Assembly: GCF_000247815.1 (NCBI RefSeq)
Contig: NC_021671.1
Span: forward strand, 25,313,338-25,377,337
Origin: Ficedula albicollis
Taxonomy: Eukaryota; Chordata; Aves; Passeriformes; Muscicapidae
DNA: 64,000 bases
Reading direction: 5' to 3'
Below, in pieces: positions 29,041-44,142 of this stretch (within the stretch, counting starts at the first letter, position 1; every line of letters starts with the position of its first letter). The position numbers and the translations under genes were made by a program. The notes under the pieces are model-generated. The model was not told the origin of the DNA and searched no databases. It saw only the letters and a program-made list of their open reading frames with translations.

Positions 29041-30169
29041 GTCTCTATATGTGTGTGTGATTACTTTCCCATATATATACATTCATATATATATATATAT
29101 ATACATACAAACACATAGAACTTTATAAGGAAACATACTAGTAAAACTTAAACCTGGATGCCTTATAATTTATTTGTACTCATCAGTGCAGTAGTGGATC
29201 ATAAGAGGATGCTTCTTATCTCCATTTTGCCTAAAATAAAGCTATGCCTTACTAACTGGCCTATTTTGTATACAAGTGACTGTTCTTGCTAACTCCAGGG
29301 AGTAATCTTCTTAATTCTTAAAGTATAAGATTTTTTTGACCTTATGTAATTACAATCTTGCTTAATGGTTATAAAGTAATTGTTCACTCTAACTGTGGAG
29401 TCAGATTAAAAGACTTTTTGACAGACAATTCCAAAGGCTCACTCCCTACTGTGTGAAGGAGAATTTCTTCCTATTTGTTCTAAAAATAAAAGGCAATTTC
29501 AAAAAGTGACCTTTTGTTGGAGTATTGTATAAGACAGAGACTGATCATTTTTCTGTGTGCCTGTCATAATTTTGATGATTACAATTAAAATAAAATTAGA
29601 ATAAAGTGTGCTTCTATACTGTTATCAGAGGCATTCAGTGCTCGAATAATTTCATTTTTTTCGCATAAGCTCTGCTACTGATGGGAAGTTTGCAAGTCCC
29701 ATGTGCAGAAACAGATGGGGAAATTTTAGTCTTTAGTCATCAATGCTCTTTGAAGTTTCCTTTCTAATTCCCTTTTCTTGCCAAATAATTTGAGAGCTGG
29801 CAATATCAAGTCAAATACCCCTCCTTCTGTACTTCAACTATCCTTTTTTTGACCTCATTCTGATCTTTTGGTTTTTTGCTGCAGTGTCTTGATAATAGAG
29901 GAGAATCAGAATGCTATTCTAGGCAAAGAGGACTTTTTTTGGTGATATATGACAAGCAAGTCGAGTTTTTCTTTGATTTCTTAAATTCTTTAGTCTACCT
30001 CCACATTCAGTAAAAATACGAAATTTCAGTGAGAAAATATATTCTGATATTTATCTCTTTTTTTCATGCTTTCAGGTAAAATGGTTTTAAAAGAGTTAAA
30101 AGCATGTCAACTTATGTTTGTGACATTCAAACAGGTACATCCAATTAATGTAATTATTCCAAATAAGAT
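28643..30169. repeat. Large duplicated block, copy 2
   Basis: Second copy of 26315-28589, starting AGAGAGGAAGGGAAGATAC and ending ATTCCAAATAAGAT before a T run. It differs at single bases (GATAGCTT/GATACCTT, GACCATC/GACTATC, CGATATC/CGAGATC) and has a far shorter TATC tract. Confidence 0.93.
28975..29040 (+). repeat. (TATC)n microsatellite, about 16 units
   Basis: The counterpart in copy 2 of the 202-unit tract, pure, ending at the same GTCTCTATATG flank. Confidence 0.96.
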
Positions 30170-30690
30170 TTTTTTTTTGCATAGTAAGCTAAAAGGAGTG
30201 TCTTCACATTCTTAGAGCCTCCTGATACCTTAACTCCTCATAATTTTGTCTCATTTCTGAGAAGCCCTCACTGAAAATGTGCAACACGTGTTTTGAACAA
30301 AGAGGTGCCTCCATAAAGTAGGAAAGTAAGAAATAAACACAGGTATTATTTTCTTTTTTGTCATACTTGGTTTTGGAGATTAAATTCATAGATACATAAT
30401 TCTTCATTAACTGCTCCTTAATGTAACACCCTTTTTTAATGGAAGGAAAATTATTGGCCTGTAGAATATTGAAATATTGATATTGTATTAAGACAAGTGT
30501 GTATCTTGAGAGTGAGATTGGTTTCTGTAATTTCTGGTTGAATAAAGCATATGTGCAGAGACTGGACAATTGAAAGTTTAAATTCATAGCTATGTGGGAG
30601 CCCTAGATTGAATATGTTCTACCCATGGCCTGTCCCACCAGAAACTGTAGACTCATTTGCCCTGCACTGTGGCTAAACTAAAATGTTTTG

Positions 30691-31153
30691 TGCCTGAATG
30701 CTAATCTAGCTTATAAAAGCAAGAGTAAAAATATTTTTGTTAAGGCCTGTTTCCTCACAGACATAAAACCAACAGTGATTGCATATGAAGACAAACTGAG
30801 GCTGAAGCAATTAGTGCTCATATTGCATGGCAAAATTTACTCATGCATTTGAGGTAGAGATTTTCATGAAGGTGTCTTGTGCCTGAATGCTAATCTAGTT
30901 TATAAAAGCAAGAGTAAAAATATTTTTGTTAAGGCCTGTTTCCTCACAGACATAAAACCAACAGTGATTGCATATGAAGACAAACTGAGGCTGAAGCAAT
31001 TAGTGCTCATATTGCATGGCAAAATTTACTCATGCATTTGAGGTAGAGATTTTCATGAAGGTGAGAATGATCAGCTGAAGTTGTATGGCAAAATTTTCTC
31101 ATGCATTTGAGGTAGAGATTTTCATGAAGGTGAGAATGATCAGCTGAAGTTGT
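30691..31153. repeat. 189-bp tandem duplication plus 69-bp partial third copy
   Basis: TGCCTGAATGCTAATCTAG starts at 30691 and 30880. CTCATGCATTTGAGGTAGAG occurs in each copy and again at 31098, followed by GAGAATGATCAGCTGAAG as in the second copy. Confidence 0.9.
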
Positions 31154-31443
31154 TGCGAAACTTCAGAATGAAGTACGGAAGTTAAGAAGCAGAAATGGAT
31201 ATTACAAAAATAATTCAGTTCTTCCAATTTCTAGTCAAACTAGCTGGATGATTCTCAGCGTTTCCAGATACTTGTGTGGGAGAAGAGAGAAAATAAGAAT
31301 AATTCCTTGAGGCAAAGCTATGTCAAGGAAATCAGACTATATTTAGCTTAGAAATTAAGACCTTAAATTCTGAGAAACCTTGGTGCTGTGTACTAGGATT
31401 CAGAATATGAAGAGCCCATCATGAAAGACAACTTGCAGTCTTG

Positions 31444-31581
31444 TTAAGATCCACGTACAAATCCGTAGCCTTTAGAAGTAATAGAATCATGAATGTTGTA
31501 GTTCTAGGACGGTTAAGATCCACATACAAATCCATAGCCTTTAGAAGTAATAGAATCATGAATGTTGTAGTTCTAGGACAT
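31444..31581. repeat. 69-bp tandem duplication
   Basis: TTAAGATCCAC starts at 31444 and 31513. The copies end TTGTAGTTCTAGGAC and differ at two sites (ACGTAC/ACATAC, CCGTAG/CCATAG). Confidence 0.92.
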
Positions 31582-33420
31582 GGAAGTAGTGGTAACTTGA
31601 GAAATATACATTACTTTTTATTTGACCACTTCTGGATATGTAGCTTTTAACTTTTTATTTCATAGCTGCATGCTAAATTGTATTTTACTTTGAAAGATGC
31701 TGTTACAAACATGCTACACTTCTAGAGTGTTTTTAGAAGTGTTCAGTACTGGAACTGTGTGGGATTTTATTTGCCTTTTTCATGCCTTCCAGCTGATGGG
31801 CAGAATTTAAGTCCCCATGGTGCACAAACAGATGGGAGAATGTTGGTCTTTCATTTTCAGTCATCAGTGCTAATTCTTTTATCTTCTGCATGCATTAGTC
31901 AAACAGACTATGCCTGTCAAGCAATCCGTAATATGTGCCATGACAGCCTTTTTTTTTTTTAACTCTACTGAAAATCTTTTCTCTGAACTGACATTGCCTA
32001 CATTCTATTAGTTTAAGGAGGAAAATGCTTTATTCATGAACTAAATGCCAAAACGGTTTTGGAACTCTGACAATTTTAAAGTACTATTTTTTTACTATTT
32101 TTTGAAGTAATTTAACATCAAGAAGTATGTTTTCAAATACAACTGGGGATTTTTGTAGACATTGGTGATCCTATATATAGATATACAACTATGCAATGTT
32201 TTTTATGGACAGACACTGTATTGGCACAAACTTTTTTCCTTTCTTACCCAGCATGCCACAGAGATACACGCTTGGGATTTCTGGAACACTATGAGGTTCT
32301 TTATGCACACTGGCAAGCACCCATAAATCTTAATTTCTAGAGTATAACAAGAAACCAAGTCTGTTTTGATGAGCAGTTAAGTTGCATATTCGGATTTTGG
32401 TACCCATTTTTGCAACATGGAACCCAGAAGTGCCATGAATTAAAGAACTTATCCACAGAGCAGCTGAAATACTTTACTTATGCGAGGAAGAGTGAATATC
32501 AAACTGCATTTATATGATCATTCCTTGACTGGTATAGCATATACCTATGATGAAAATAAGTTAAGTAGTGGCATAGCATGAATCTGTATTAATAGAATTG
32601 CATCTATTTTAGCAATTATGCAAAGATATTGGCATAAAATTTTCAGCACTGCATTATCTCCTGATTACTTGAAAGTGTTTTTTTGGAGATGTGTCTTTTA
32701 TCCTGTTCAGTTTATTTTATATGCCTGGAAGGCACTTATAAGGCTCTGAATTCAGCTTTGATTCGGTAGGCTGTGTTGTCACAGACATAAGGGATTGAGC
32801 TCTGTGTTTGTGTTTTTATGATGTGGGTGGGATCAGGCATGCTGAAAATGAATTCAGACCTTTATTATATCACAAGTTCAGCTCATCCAGATGGCAGACA
32901 GTTCCTACTCCCTATGAAAGAGTAGTTTTGGTAATGTGAGAGGCACGGGCTTATAGACAGTAGCAACAGAGGGCTACTCTTAGAGAATTGAAAGCCCTGA
33001 AATAGAAGAAATATTGCAGACAGATGATCATCATCTCTCCTGTGTGAGAGGTGGCAACTCCTGCTGCAGGTAACCATTGATTCAAGGTTATGGAAGAAGT
33101 CCTGTAAATGGTGCCCTGGGCCAGCCCAGTTTGGAGAAGTGTGCTCTCTGCAAAAGGAATACAGAGGCCTTTCTGTTTGTATTAAGGAAGAATTTATTTT
33201 CATGAGTATGCCTTAACATGATGCCCTACTATGAAGGAAATCAGCTGAGCAGGAGGATTTGTTCCCTGCATTTTCTCCATAGCTACACAAGCCCATGTAC
33301 AACGTGCATGGAACATTTCTTAGTGTAGCTAACATCTGTTACTTTGATTTGTGATCCACAGATTTTAGTTCTGAATGTATATGTATAGGTATGGAGTTTG
33401 GGTCCTTGCTCAGATTATTT

Positions 33421-33540
33421 TGCTAAAAGACACTGGAAAAAAAGGAAGAATATATTTTCAGTTTGGAAGCTCCCCCCATGCTAAAAGACACTGGAAAAAA
33501 AAAAAGAATATATTTTCAGTTTGGAAGCTCCCCCCCCCCC
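33421..33540. repeat. 58-bp tandem duplication
   Basis: TGCTAAAAGACACTGG starts at 33421 and 33479. The copies differ in A-run and C-run lengths (CCCCCC against ten C). Confidence 0.92.
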
Positions 33541-34871
33541 TTAATGAGGCCCATGTTTGCATTTCTTCAATACTTGTAGTAGTTCAGGTTTCAATACATA
33601 AGAATTTATTGATGAAAACCATTTGTTTTGGAAAAGTTATGGCTAGAACTGGCATCCATTATGGTTGAAGGAGGTGGTGTTTTGATGTGGAACTTAGCTA
33701 ACTGCAAGTAACTTAACCACCTGAGAGAAGACGTAGTTTATTATTTGTAAAACATAATACTTTGAAACTCAAGTAATCAGTGTGGAGTTACTGAAATTCA
33801 CATTTAATAAAATATCATGTGTGTCCCCTCAGACTGCAGTGATGGAAACTGCCCTATAGAGGATGAAGAATTGGATTTTAAAGGATTGCTTTTGTACAGG
33901 TGAAATTTCCACTTACTTGCTTTTCTTCGAGATGTATGAAAGGAAGGAGGCTGCTAGGGTTAGCTGTGCAGCAGATATCCCTATTTGGAGAATGATGTTC
34001 TATCAGACACACTCTTGTCTTCCACAAGGAGATTATGTTGTCTTTTTTCTTTTCTTTTCTTTTGACAAGCTACACTAAGAGTAAAATAAGCCAAAACTGA
34101 AGCCAGAGCAGCTTTGAGTAGCTGTACTGTTTGCCATGGGATGTACTGAACTTACATATTATGTAAATAGCTTATAAACGTTTTCATTTCTTTGTCAAGC
34201 CCAGAGGAAGGAGGAGTAAAAGTAAATATTTAGAAATAGGTATCCTGCATGGTAGACTTCTAGTCCTGGATCAGCCTTTTTCATGGATTTATTCTGATGT
34301 TTTGTTCTGGAACAGGAATCTTTTCTCTGGAGTGTGTATGTGTTGGTTTTCTATCTCCAAAATATCTTAAGAATCTATGGTGTCATAGGGAAGAATCTTC
34401 CTTAAAGATTTATGTGGAAAAAAAAATTAAAATTGAAGTATTAAAACTGCAATCAGTGTTCTGAAAGACAATATTTAGATTTAGTAAAATAGTTTCTCGA
34501 TTGTTTTGTGCTCATAAAGAGAACACGAAGCAGGTTGCTCAGCTTGTGTCTGTCAGTTTTCTTCTTACTAAGCAGGCAAAACTCAATTATGATGACAGCA
34601 GGTAGGGGAACTGTCAGTGGAGGATCTGTAATGGTAATCTTCAACAACTCTTTTTCCCCAGGTCTTCTAGTAGCTGTATTATGATTTCTGTGAAGTAATT
34701 TCCTGCCTACAGAAAATCTGTTGTTGAAATGAGTTGGAAGGAAGACATGCTTTTGAACTCAGAACAGCTGCTCAGTCTCACTTAATCTTTTATTTCATTG
34801 CCTGTGGTTTGCTAATGTGGTGAAGTCTTTAGCTTTGGTTTTTTTTTTTTTAAGCTTTGCCTTGAGAACTG

Positions 34872-35227
34872 TTTCTCGTCTGTTCAGCATTGTGAATTTG
34901 TGTAAAGTGGTATCCAGTGCTAATGACCTGAACCACAACACTGTGTAGAGCAACTTTATTCCTTTTGCTTTGTTAATGAATGAGATTCAAACAAGTCTAA
35001 TAGGGGCCACAAAGAGGAGCCAGCTAGATTTGTGGGATTTGGTATCTTGTTTCTCGTCTGTTCAGCACTGGGAATTTGTGTAAAGTGGTATCCAGTGCTA
35101 ATGACCTGAACCACAACACTGTGTAGAGCAACTTTATTCCTTTTGCTTTGTTAATGAATGAGATTCAAACAAGTCTAATAGGGGCCACAAAGAGGAGCCA
35201 GCTAGATTTGTGGGATTTGGTATCTTG
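34872..35227. repeat. 178-bp tandem duplication
   Basis: TTTCTCGTCTGTTCAGCA starts at 34872 and 35050. The copies end GTGGGATTTGGTATCTTG. Only ATTGTG/ACTGGG distinguishes them by eye. Confidence 0.93.
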
Positions 35228-36770
35228 AATGAAAATTTATGCAAGCCACTGAGGTTAGAGAGCAAGATTGCATGGCACCATGGAGCCCCTGAGCACGTGG
35301 GATTTCCTGTATGTTTCCTTATTCTCAAACAAATAGAGCTTTATAACCTGATTACTTTTGCCTTCTTTTTAACTGTTCGTGTACTAAGGACTTTGGCAAG
35401 GATGTAGGATCAGCACAGTAACTGTGGCATAGGTGAGAACATGCAGGTGTGTGTGGAAACCTTGGATATCCTTCAACGAGCAAAAACCTTTTCATGGAAT
35501 TAATGGGGTAAAGTAGGTCAATAAAGGGGGAAAATCTAAACTATGCATGCCACAGGAAGTGAAATGCTGCAAATCTTTTATGAAGAACTACATTTAATCT
35601 TGGTCAATGTCCATGGTTAATGACATTTTATAAAACTGTGTGGTTTGTAAATCACGTGGTTATATTTTAAAAAATATGAAAAAGTGAACTGTTCAAGCTG
35701 TTAATGAAAAAAATGCTAGCCTGCAGGAAATTGATGAACATAGATGAGAGAATACTGTATAAATGTTTATACATTTGTGTGTATATAAATGTATACTGTT
35801 ATAAATATATGGAACATGTGGTGGAGTTTACAGGTGACTGCACAATTTGTACACAGTTAACATTGTAGAATAATTAAACCATTCTAAGAAATGTGTAGAA
35901 GCCTCCGATTAGGATAAAATTTTGGTTTTGGTTTCTTTTTTTTCTCCATAGCAACAGGTTTTTTCTGCCTCTGTCCTTTTTCTTTTTTTTTCCTTTTTTT
36001 TTTATTTTAAATATCCACACATATTCACATATTCCTCAGGGTCTACTGTCTTTCTTATTGCCTTCATAAAAACTCATGAAGCCAGTGGTGGTAATCCTAG
36101 GTGACAGAGGCAATTGCTGGGTCATCATTTCTGTATTGAAAATATTTTATAATGCACCTGGGACTTTCTACTATATGCATAAAGCTAAAATATTTAGTTA
36201 TTTCAAATATTTAAATAACCTGCTTGGCCTACAGGTTTGAGAGAATAAGGTATGCAACAGAAGGAAGGTTTTCAAGAATTTCAATGCATCATAGTCAGAC
36301 TTTCAGGAATCTGCCCAAATTCCACCTAAAGTGGATTGATGCTGACTCTGGTTCAGAAAGCAGTTCCACCAGGAAACCCTTCTGAGCATGATGTTGTCTG
36401 GGTGCAAAACCTGTGACAGCCTAGCTGGGAAGGTGAGCAAGAGGTAGTACCTAGGCAGAGAAATGCCCCAGATTTCTCCTAAGTCCTTAGGGAATCTGAG
36501 TAAGTTAGGAGTCCTCAAGCAATGCCTAAATCAGATTACACCGCTGTCCACATTGTTGTGATGGCATTGAGTTTCTGGACATACAACTCAAGGGTTAGAA
36601 TTCTGTCCCTGAATACTGGGGATGGCTGGAGGTCTAAGCCCACAGCTTTTCTGGTTTTCACCAGACTGCTGATACAAAAATTATTGTGGATTTCAGAGAG
36701 ACAGAAAGAAATAAATAATTTAAGATCTTTAAATAAGGACACATTCCTCAGAAGGGAGATTCCTGGGCCT

Positions 36771-37298
<528 letters not shown>

Positions 37299-38399
37299 AC
37301 CAATGGTAGGCAGAGATATTTTTCATTTGGGAATCGTAAGTATCACTACTCTGGAAATAAGAAGGAGTAGGAAGGAATTCAGAAGATACACATCTAATCT
37401 AAATTTGCTCTCTAGGTTCCCCTTACAGTCAGTGCAACAAGATTAGAAGAAAACATTGCATTTTGTAGGAGGACAGATTACTTTGCTGTGTAGGATATGG
37501 TCTAATAGGATGTAAGTGATGTTTGAGACAGCTGAGATGAGTCATTTTGGATGCCTGTCTGTAGCCTGGTCACTGTGTTGGAAACTCAGATCACCTCAGA
37601 CTAATAGCTCAGTTTCAAGTTTGATAACATAAAGCCTACGTGAACTTGTTCATTTTTTGTGTCATATTTTACTCTGAGCCAGGACCTGAGACTATTGCAA
37701 TTTTTCTTTGATACAATACTTAGAGAGAAAGCTCCTGAAAAAAGCAGTCATGTCTTCTATTAATAATTCCATATTACATTTGACCTCTGCTGCTGTGGTT
37801 TTGAGAAAGGCAGTCCTTGGTACTTCTCATTTTTATTACCTAAACTCTTTATCATACAAGCTGTGAAGAAAAGTAATTAAATTTACCTGAGGTCACATTT
37901 ATTTTATAATTCCTTGCCATTAAAAGCCATAGAGAGAACATATGGAATTAATGTTGCAACCTTTTAAAGAAGATGCATGACAGTGAATGCTAGTGATGCA
38001 CTTTCTAATGATGTAACAGTAGTAATGTAAGCTTCTATATCCACCAGATATTGATGATATTTTCAACGATGAGAGCCTTCTTACTTTAAAAAAAAATTAT
38101 TTCCCTAAAAATTCTTACATTAACAATATTTAACAGAGAAAATATAAGTTTTCTTATCATGCTGGTGGTATCTTTTCAAGCTTCTCATGAATTTGTTCAT
38201 TTCACCACCCCTCGCCCCTAAGGGCTCTTCTTAGTTGTCACTCATTTATGTTAAATTTTGAGTGAAACTTAGAGAAATTTCAGCCTGACTTCTTTAGAGA
38301 CTGCAGTTGAAATCATCCAGCTCGTTGTCTCCAGTTGGTGACAAATGGCAATTTTATTTAGCAGTGGATGGTTCTCTTTGAGGCTGGATTGATGGATGA

Positions 38400-38460
38400 G
38401 GTCAGGCCAGCTGACAGGGTTACCCAGAGCAGCTGTCTGCCCATCCCTGCTGCAGGGTGT
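38400..38460 (+). mobile_element. Possible short CR1 remnant
   Basis: CAGGGTTACCCAGAGCAGCT followed by GTCTGCCCATCCCTG resembles the CR1 3' block (GGTTGCCCAGAGCAGCTG). It is too short to be sure. Confidence 0.35.
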
Positions 38461-38868
38461 CTGTGCTGCTTGTCACTCAGCTTTTGAACCACTGCTGGCA
38501 CTGGTGGAGCATTTTAAGGCAGACTAGTCAGTGACAGCTGACTCTAAAGTGTTGTGCTGCAAATGGTGGTGGTTCCAAAACTCACCGATGAGCAACTCAG
38601 ACATCTGTGCAGCAAAGCCAGACTGGACAGCTAGTGTGGCAGCAGTGTCAGCTGTCTCAGACAAAGCCAGCTTTTTTGACATTCATGACTCCTCCATTTT
38701 GTCTTTGCTTTTTTGTGTGTTTTGTTTTGTTTTGTTTCAGGTTATAATCAGCCTGCTGCCTAAAAATCCCAGCTTTGAAATGTTTTTGAGTGGGATCATG
38801 TAAGAACTCCAGTTGTGTTTTGAGATTTCAGTACAAAAACCTAAAGTGCTTTTAATTCTTGTCTGTAG

Positions 38869-39045
<177 letters not shown>

Positions 39046-40183
39046 TGATTTGATGTAAGTCACACCAAGCCAATTGAACTCTATTAGTTTGAGGATGAAG
39101 GGAAGGAAGATGATTTGGAACCACAAAAGTTTTCAGTGTGTTTAAATTGGAACAACTAACAGAGGTTAATGGCCATTGTCATCTTAGAAACTGCTTTTGA
39201 AATTTTGTATGGAGATGTTAGAATGTAAATTCAAAGTAGAGAGACTGAAGTGATACAGAAGCTTTTAAAACAACTAATTTAACTACTCAAGAACTAGGTT
39301 TCATATTTTGTTTCATTTCCCATCTATGGTCTCAGAGAATATTTTTTTCAAGTGACAGACTACTAAAGAAAAAAACTTTGCAAATAATTTGAATGAAAAT
39401 GCATATAATACTTTATCCCTCATTCAGAAATATTAGTATTGGTTTAGGGTTTTTTTTAAGTTAGAAAAATACTGTAGCTAGGTTTCTATTATAAATTAGG
39501 CTTGATATGTTATAGATGACAGGGCTTGTATTGAAAAACTAGGTTTGTTGCTCATCAGTTCCAAGCTTAGATAAGACTTCTGAAGTGAGATTTCTTGCAT
39601 TGCTTTTGACTGTGAGAGGTTGTCTTAACATTGTATGTGGCTCATCTTAACACTTAACAAAAGGCATTAGGCAAATATAATAAGAAATAATTTAAAAATG
39701 TGTATTTTCAATATTGCCTCCATATAAGGAATATTTTTTGACATAAACTAAGTTAAATTAAATTCTGTCAATGAACTCTTAAGGAAAGTGTCAAGGAAAT
39801 CATAGTGCCAGGTCCTATACTGCACACATCCAGTGTATTGCATGTTTTATAATTTTATTTCCTTAGGGCGTGGCAGTGTCTTCACAGCTCTGGTTTTGGA
39901 TTTTTCTAATGGGAAAGCAGCTATTAGCTTCTAAAAACCTGATTGCATTGAAAAAAACCACAGATACTTGTTGTCTAAATGTTCCGAATTCTTTGATTAG
40001 TATCTGACAGGTACCATGCAAAACTCCTGTAACATACAAGATGTAGTCTGCTTCCAGTGGTGTCACTTTCACAGTAGGTAGGAGAGGCACTATTCCTAAT
40101 TAAACAGTGATTCTGTGAATGTTGGAAGTTACCAAATGAAAAACCTTAAACATTTTGAAGGTCACATCTACCTCTACTCATCT

Positions 40184-40293
40184 TAGATAGGTAAGCTTAA
40201 GTTAATCATAGAGAATTTTTGGTAGAGAGAAGGAGGATTTAGATAGGTAAGCTTAAGGTAGTCATAGAGAATTTTTGGTAGAGAGAAGGAGGA
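40184..40293. repeat. 56-bp tandem duplication
   Basis: TAGATAGGTAAGCTTAAG starts at 40184 and 40240. The copies end GTAGAGAGAAGGAGGA (GTTAATC/GGTAGTC). Confidence 0.92.
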
Positions 40294-40503
40294 AATGCAT
40301 ATATTGTTTCATTCTTCATAACCTGGCTAGGTGAGAACTGATTTGCAGGACTGTTTCTTTCTGCTGACTGATAAGAACTTAAGCTGACAAGTTTTAGGGT
40401 TAAATAGGATAGATCAATCCAACCCCTTAACTGCAGTAGTGCATGAAAACCTGGCTTGTGGGTGATCACTGTCAAGCTTTGCTTGGTCTGCTAGTATTAT
40501 TCT

Positions 40504-40939
40504 TGTAACAATATGTAGGAGAAGGGATTGCAGGCAACCTTGCCCCTGATGAGTCACAGCTGTATTAATTACCAAAACCAGCCTCACCCTTAATAGGTCA
40601 CAGGTTTATCCAGGAAGGGTGAGTGTGATAAAAGGATGGGTTGGCTGGCTGAGGGATGATCCTGAGGAATGGGAAACAGAAGGAACTGAAAGAATGAGGC
40701 AGAGGTGGGCTGAGTGGTGAGGAAGGACAGACAAAACAGGAGAGAGAATTGTTACTGTGAGATCAGGCTGAGTCTGCAAGGGGAGTCTACAGGGAGAGTT
40801 TGCTGTAGTCAGAGCCATTGAGGAGCTGGGCTCTGTAAGCAGAGTTGTGGGGGAGAATAAACTGGGACCCTTTTAACATTGTTGAACAAGAAATGTGTCT
40901 TGTCTCATTCCTATCTCTAATGTGAGCCCTGCTGCAACA
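40504..40939 (+). mobile_element. Probable solo LTR (ends approximate)
   Basis: About 435 bp with LTR-like layout: start TGTAACA or TGTAGGAG (40504 or 40514), a TATA-like GATAAAAGG at 40627, a polyadenylation signal AATAAA at 40857, a T/G-rich downstream region (TGTGTCTTGTCTC), and an end near CTGCTGCAACA. Base composition is richer in G than the flanks. No target duplication or internal viral sequence is seen, so this could be another element type. Confidence 0.5.
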
Positions 40940-42038
40940 ACAGTTGACAGCTCAAAGTATCTTACTTTTGCACTTGACTTCTGAAATTTAGTTAGTATCT
41001 ATGAAATATTTGTATAGCCTGCCAAGCTTGATAGTAACTGAGGAGGAGATTATTAAAGGAAATTTAGCTGCAAGAGTAAGTGTAGATTACTTTGAATTTC
41101 TCAGACTCCATGTCTCTCTGTGGATTGTTTTGATGAAGTTCTCTTCATGGCAGCAATCCCCATACACACCTGCATTGAATACCTCAACATAGAGCAAGGT
41201 TGGGACCAAACCTCTTTTTACAAGATTAGCTGATCCTGGAGTAAATACTGTCTTTGGCCTGTAGTGTTAAGAAACACCCACTCATTGTCTCAGACTTTAA
41301 ATACATTATATAAGGAATATTTCCCTATTCTCTAAACTTCCCTGCATACCTAAATTTTTTAAATTTCATTTTCGTGTCAATTCTCCATTCAATTGTGCAC
41401 CCTGGTTTACAATGTTAAGAAGGGATTTGTGTATAGAATAGATTATACTCTTATCATTGCCTGTAATTGCAGAGATCATGGTAAAAAGTAAAATTAGGTG
41501 CCTTATAGCTTAGCTAATGAGAAAGCCAGAAGCTATCAATTTATTTCCATGAAACAAAGTAAGATTGGAACAAGTAGCTTTGAAGCCACAGAAAACTTTG
41601 TTAATTGGAAACATCAGTGTTCTTAGAAGTCCAGTGCGTATATAATTTCTTACAGATTTTGCTACTGTGGTAGTTCACTGTATCTGTTTAATTTTACTGT
41701 AGATCTTAGTGACTGAACTGCTCTTCATTGTTTGAAATAACTTAATTTAGTTTGTAGAAGGTCTGGAGCCACAAGTGATAACAGTAGCCCTGGATGCCTT
41801 TAATGATTTATATATTTTAAAACAGTTACAGGAGTTAATTCTTTGAGTTCTGCTTGAAAATGATCTGTTAAGGCACAGGAGTACAACAAGTACAAAAATA
41901 TTGTAATCATCTAGCAACTGCTAGAAAGCTTTCATATATACTTTACTGTGATGGAATATAGCATATGAGGATGTTATCTGGAGATTTTATTATGGAACTA
42001 TAATTAAATTATTGCTATTTAGTTAAAATACTCTATTT

Positions 42039-42275
42039 TCCTGTACAGAGATTATCTTTTCTGCTATTAAACTACATTATATAAATAATGCTACATTGTA
42101 TACTGAAAGTAATTGTTGACTGAAGAAACAAATTAGCAGACTTCAGTTACCAAAGTTTCCTGTACAGAAATTATCTTTTCTGCTATTAAACTACGTTATA
42201 TAAATAATGCTACATTGTATACTGAAAGTAATTGTTGACTGAAGAAACAAATTAGCAGACTTCAGTTACCAAAGA
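42039..42275. repeat. 119-bp tandem duplication
   Basis: TCCTGTACAG starts at 42039 and 42158. The copies end ACTTCAGTTACCAAAG (GAGATT/GAAATT, CTACATT/CTACGTT). Confidence 0.93.
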
Positions 42276-43825
42276 GAACACAGTTCCAGGTGCTACCCAA
42301 CAAAAACAAGAGCATTGTTTATGTTGGGTAATAATTCTGGCATGTTGTAAGCTTCGTTTAAGGCATCTCTAATTGAAGATGGAAGGAAAAATACGGCATT
42401 CTTTTTTATGTTTAGAAAAATGTTTGAAACAGCTTAACTGTATCATATTAGAGTGTGTCCAAGGGGCATTCAGAAGCCTAGTGGGCTCATGAGCTTAAGA
42501 AATTTATTTGGCTTTATCTCAATCTGATGTTTGGCAGCCAATACATAGCAAACTCTTCATGGAGCTAAAGAGATGCTTTGAAGGAGGCATCTGTAATGAG
42601 GCATGTGAATTGGGATCTGAACTGCTGCACCTTTCCTTGTGCTACAGAGGGATCCCAGAATGGCCATCTGAGACATAGAATTTGCTGTGTAGGATGATTT
42701 TTAGGATGTTTACATTTACATCTGTACATAGGTACCTATTCAGTTGTCTATTCTCCTATACCAACAGTGCAGTTCTGTTCAGAGCAGAACAGAAGGGTTA
42801 TTAATTTGACCAGCCCCGAGGAAAACACCAGTAAAAGCTGTTAAATTTGTTCTGTGCCAAGATGTTGTTGTTTTTTCATGTTACTGATGTTCTTGTTTTG
42901 CTACGAAAAGAAAGCTATAGCATTTAAGGACTCCAATATCTGCTGAAGCAAAGCCAACTGAGAGTAGGCCAGGTGGGACTGGAAATTCTACTTCTCTTGG
43001 CTCGTGTTCCAGCGCTAACCCATCTTTTTAACTTCTTGCAGTTTTGTTTTTGTTTGAAATTTTCTTTGTTGCAACTTACACCTTCGCCTTCATATCCATT
43101 CTCTGTTTACTTTCAGGAAGTGTCTCCCTCCAAAGGTGAAATGAAAATACTAATATGTTCTGCTTTAGGGCAAATTTGGGGGGAAACTTCCAAAGGGGTG
43201 CCTCTAGAAAGCAGATTCAAGTGGCCCCTGCCCTGAATGGTTTGGGAAAATATTTCCTTGGAGAAAATGGGAAAAACCTGTTTATTTAACAAGCAAAGTG
43301 TTCAGAAGCATAAAAATTGAATAATATTAAACAATAAAACCTCTCTCAGTTCTGAAGAGATGGCGAATTCAGAAAGTTCTTGTTGTGGGGTGTGGCTCAG
43401 CTCACTGAGTCTCTCTCAGTCCCTCCTGCTGGAAAATGCTGTGTCCAGGCCCTGGTGGGCCACAGGTGTGATCTCCTGGTGTTCTTCTGGGTTTTCAGTC
43501 CAGAGCAGGGCCAGTCAGTTTCAAGAAAAATAAAAATAAACCACAGCCAGGGGAACTTCCTTACCACAGCTAGCTAAAAAAAAAGGCAAGAAAAAAACTA
43601 GCTAAAGGCAAAGGAGAGCTCTCTGCTGCTGTCCACTGCAGCTAACCCCGTCTGGGTGAAGGATGTGGGGCAGCAAGTGCAGTGTCTGATAACAAACTCT
43701 GCACTTCTTCTCTCCCCCTTTGCTCTCAGAACCAGTCTTAAAGCTGCAGGACTTAATATCCAGCATAAACAGAACAGGTGATTGGGGATACAAGCGTCAT
43801 AAAGTCACCCTAGAGCATAATGTAA

Positions 43826-44142
43826 CAAGGTGATCTTTTTTTTTTTCACTGTCCTGCATTATTCTAAACCTGATTGATTATTGAAACCATCAAGAAAATT
43901 CCACCCAGTACCTTCCATACCTTTGTTTTGATTAACAGCAGCCTTATAATTGGGTCACAAGGTAATCTTCTTTTTTTTTCACTGTCCTGCATTATTCTAA
44001 ACCTGCTTGATTATTGAAACCATCAGGAAAGTCCACCCAGTACCTTCCATACCTTTGTTTTGAATTGATTATTGAAACCATCAAGAAAATTCCACCCAGT
44101 ACCTTCCATACCTTTGTTTTGATTAACAGCAGCCTTATAATT
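43826..44142. repeat. 132-bp duplication with partial third copy
   Basis: CACTGTCCTGCATTATTC starts at 43848 and 43980. ATTGATTATTGAAACC occurs at 43873 and, after the second copy breaks off, again at 44065, running on to CAGCAGCCTTATAATT. Confidence 0.92.

Noticed and set aside
30204..30587. 127-codon minus-strand open frame
   Set aside because: No recognisable domain or splice or promoter context. A frame of this length is expected by chance in 64 kb.
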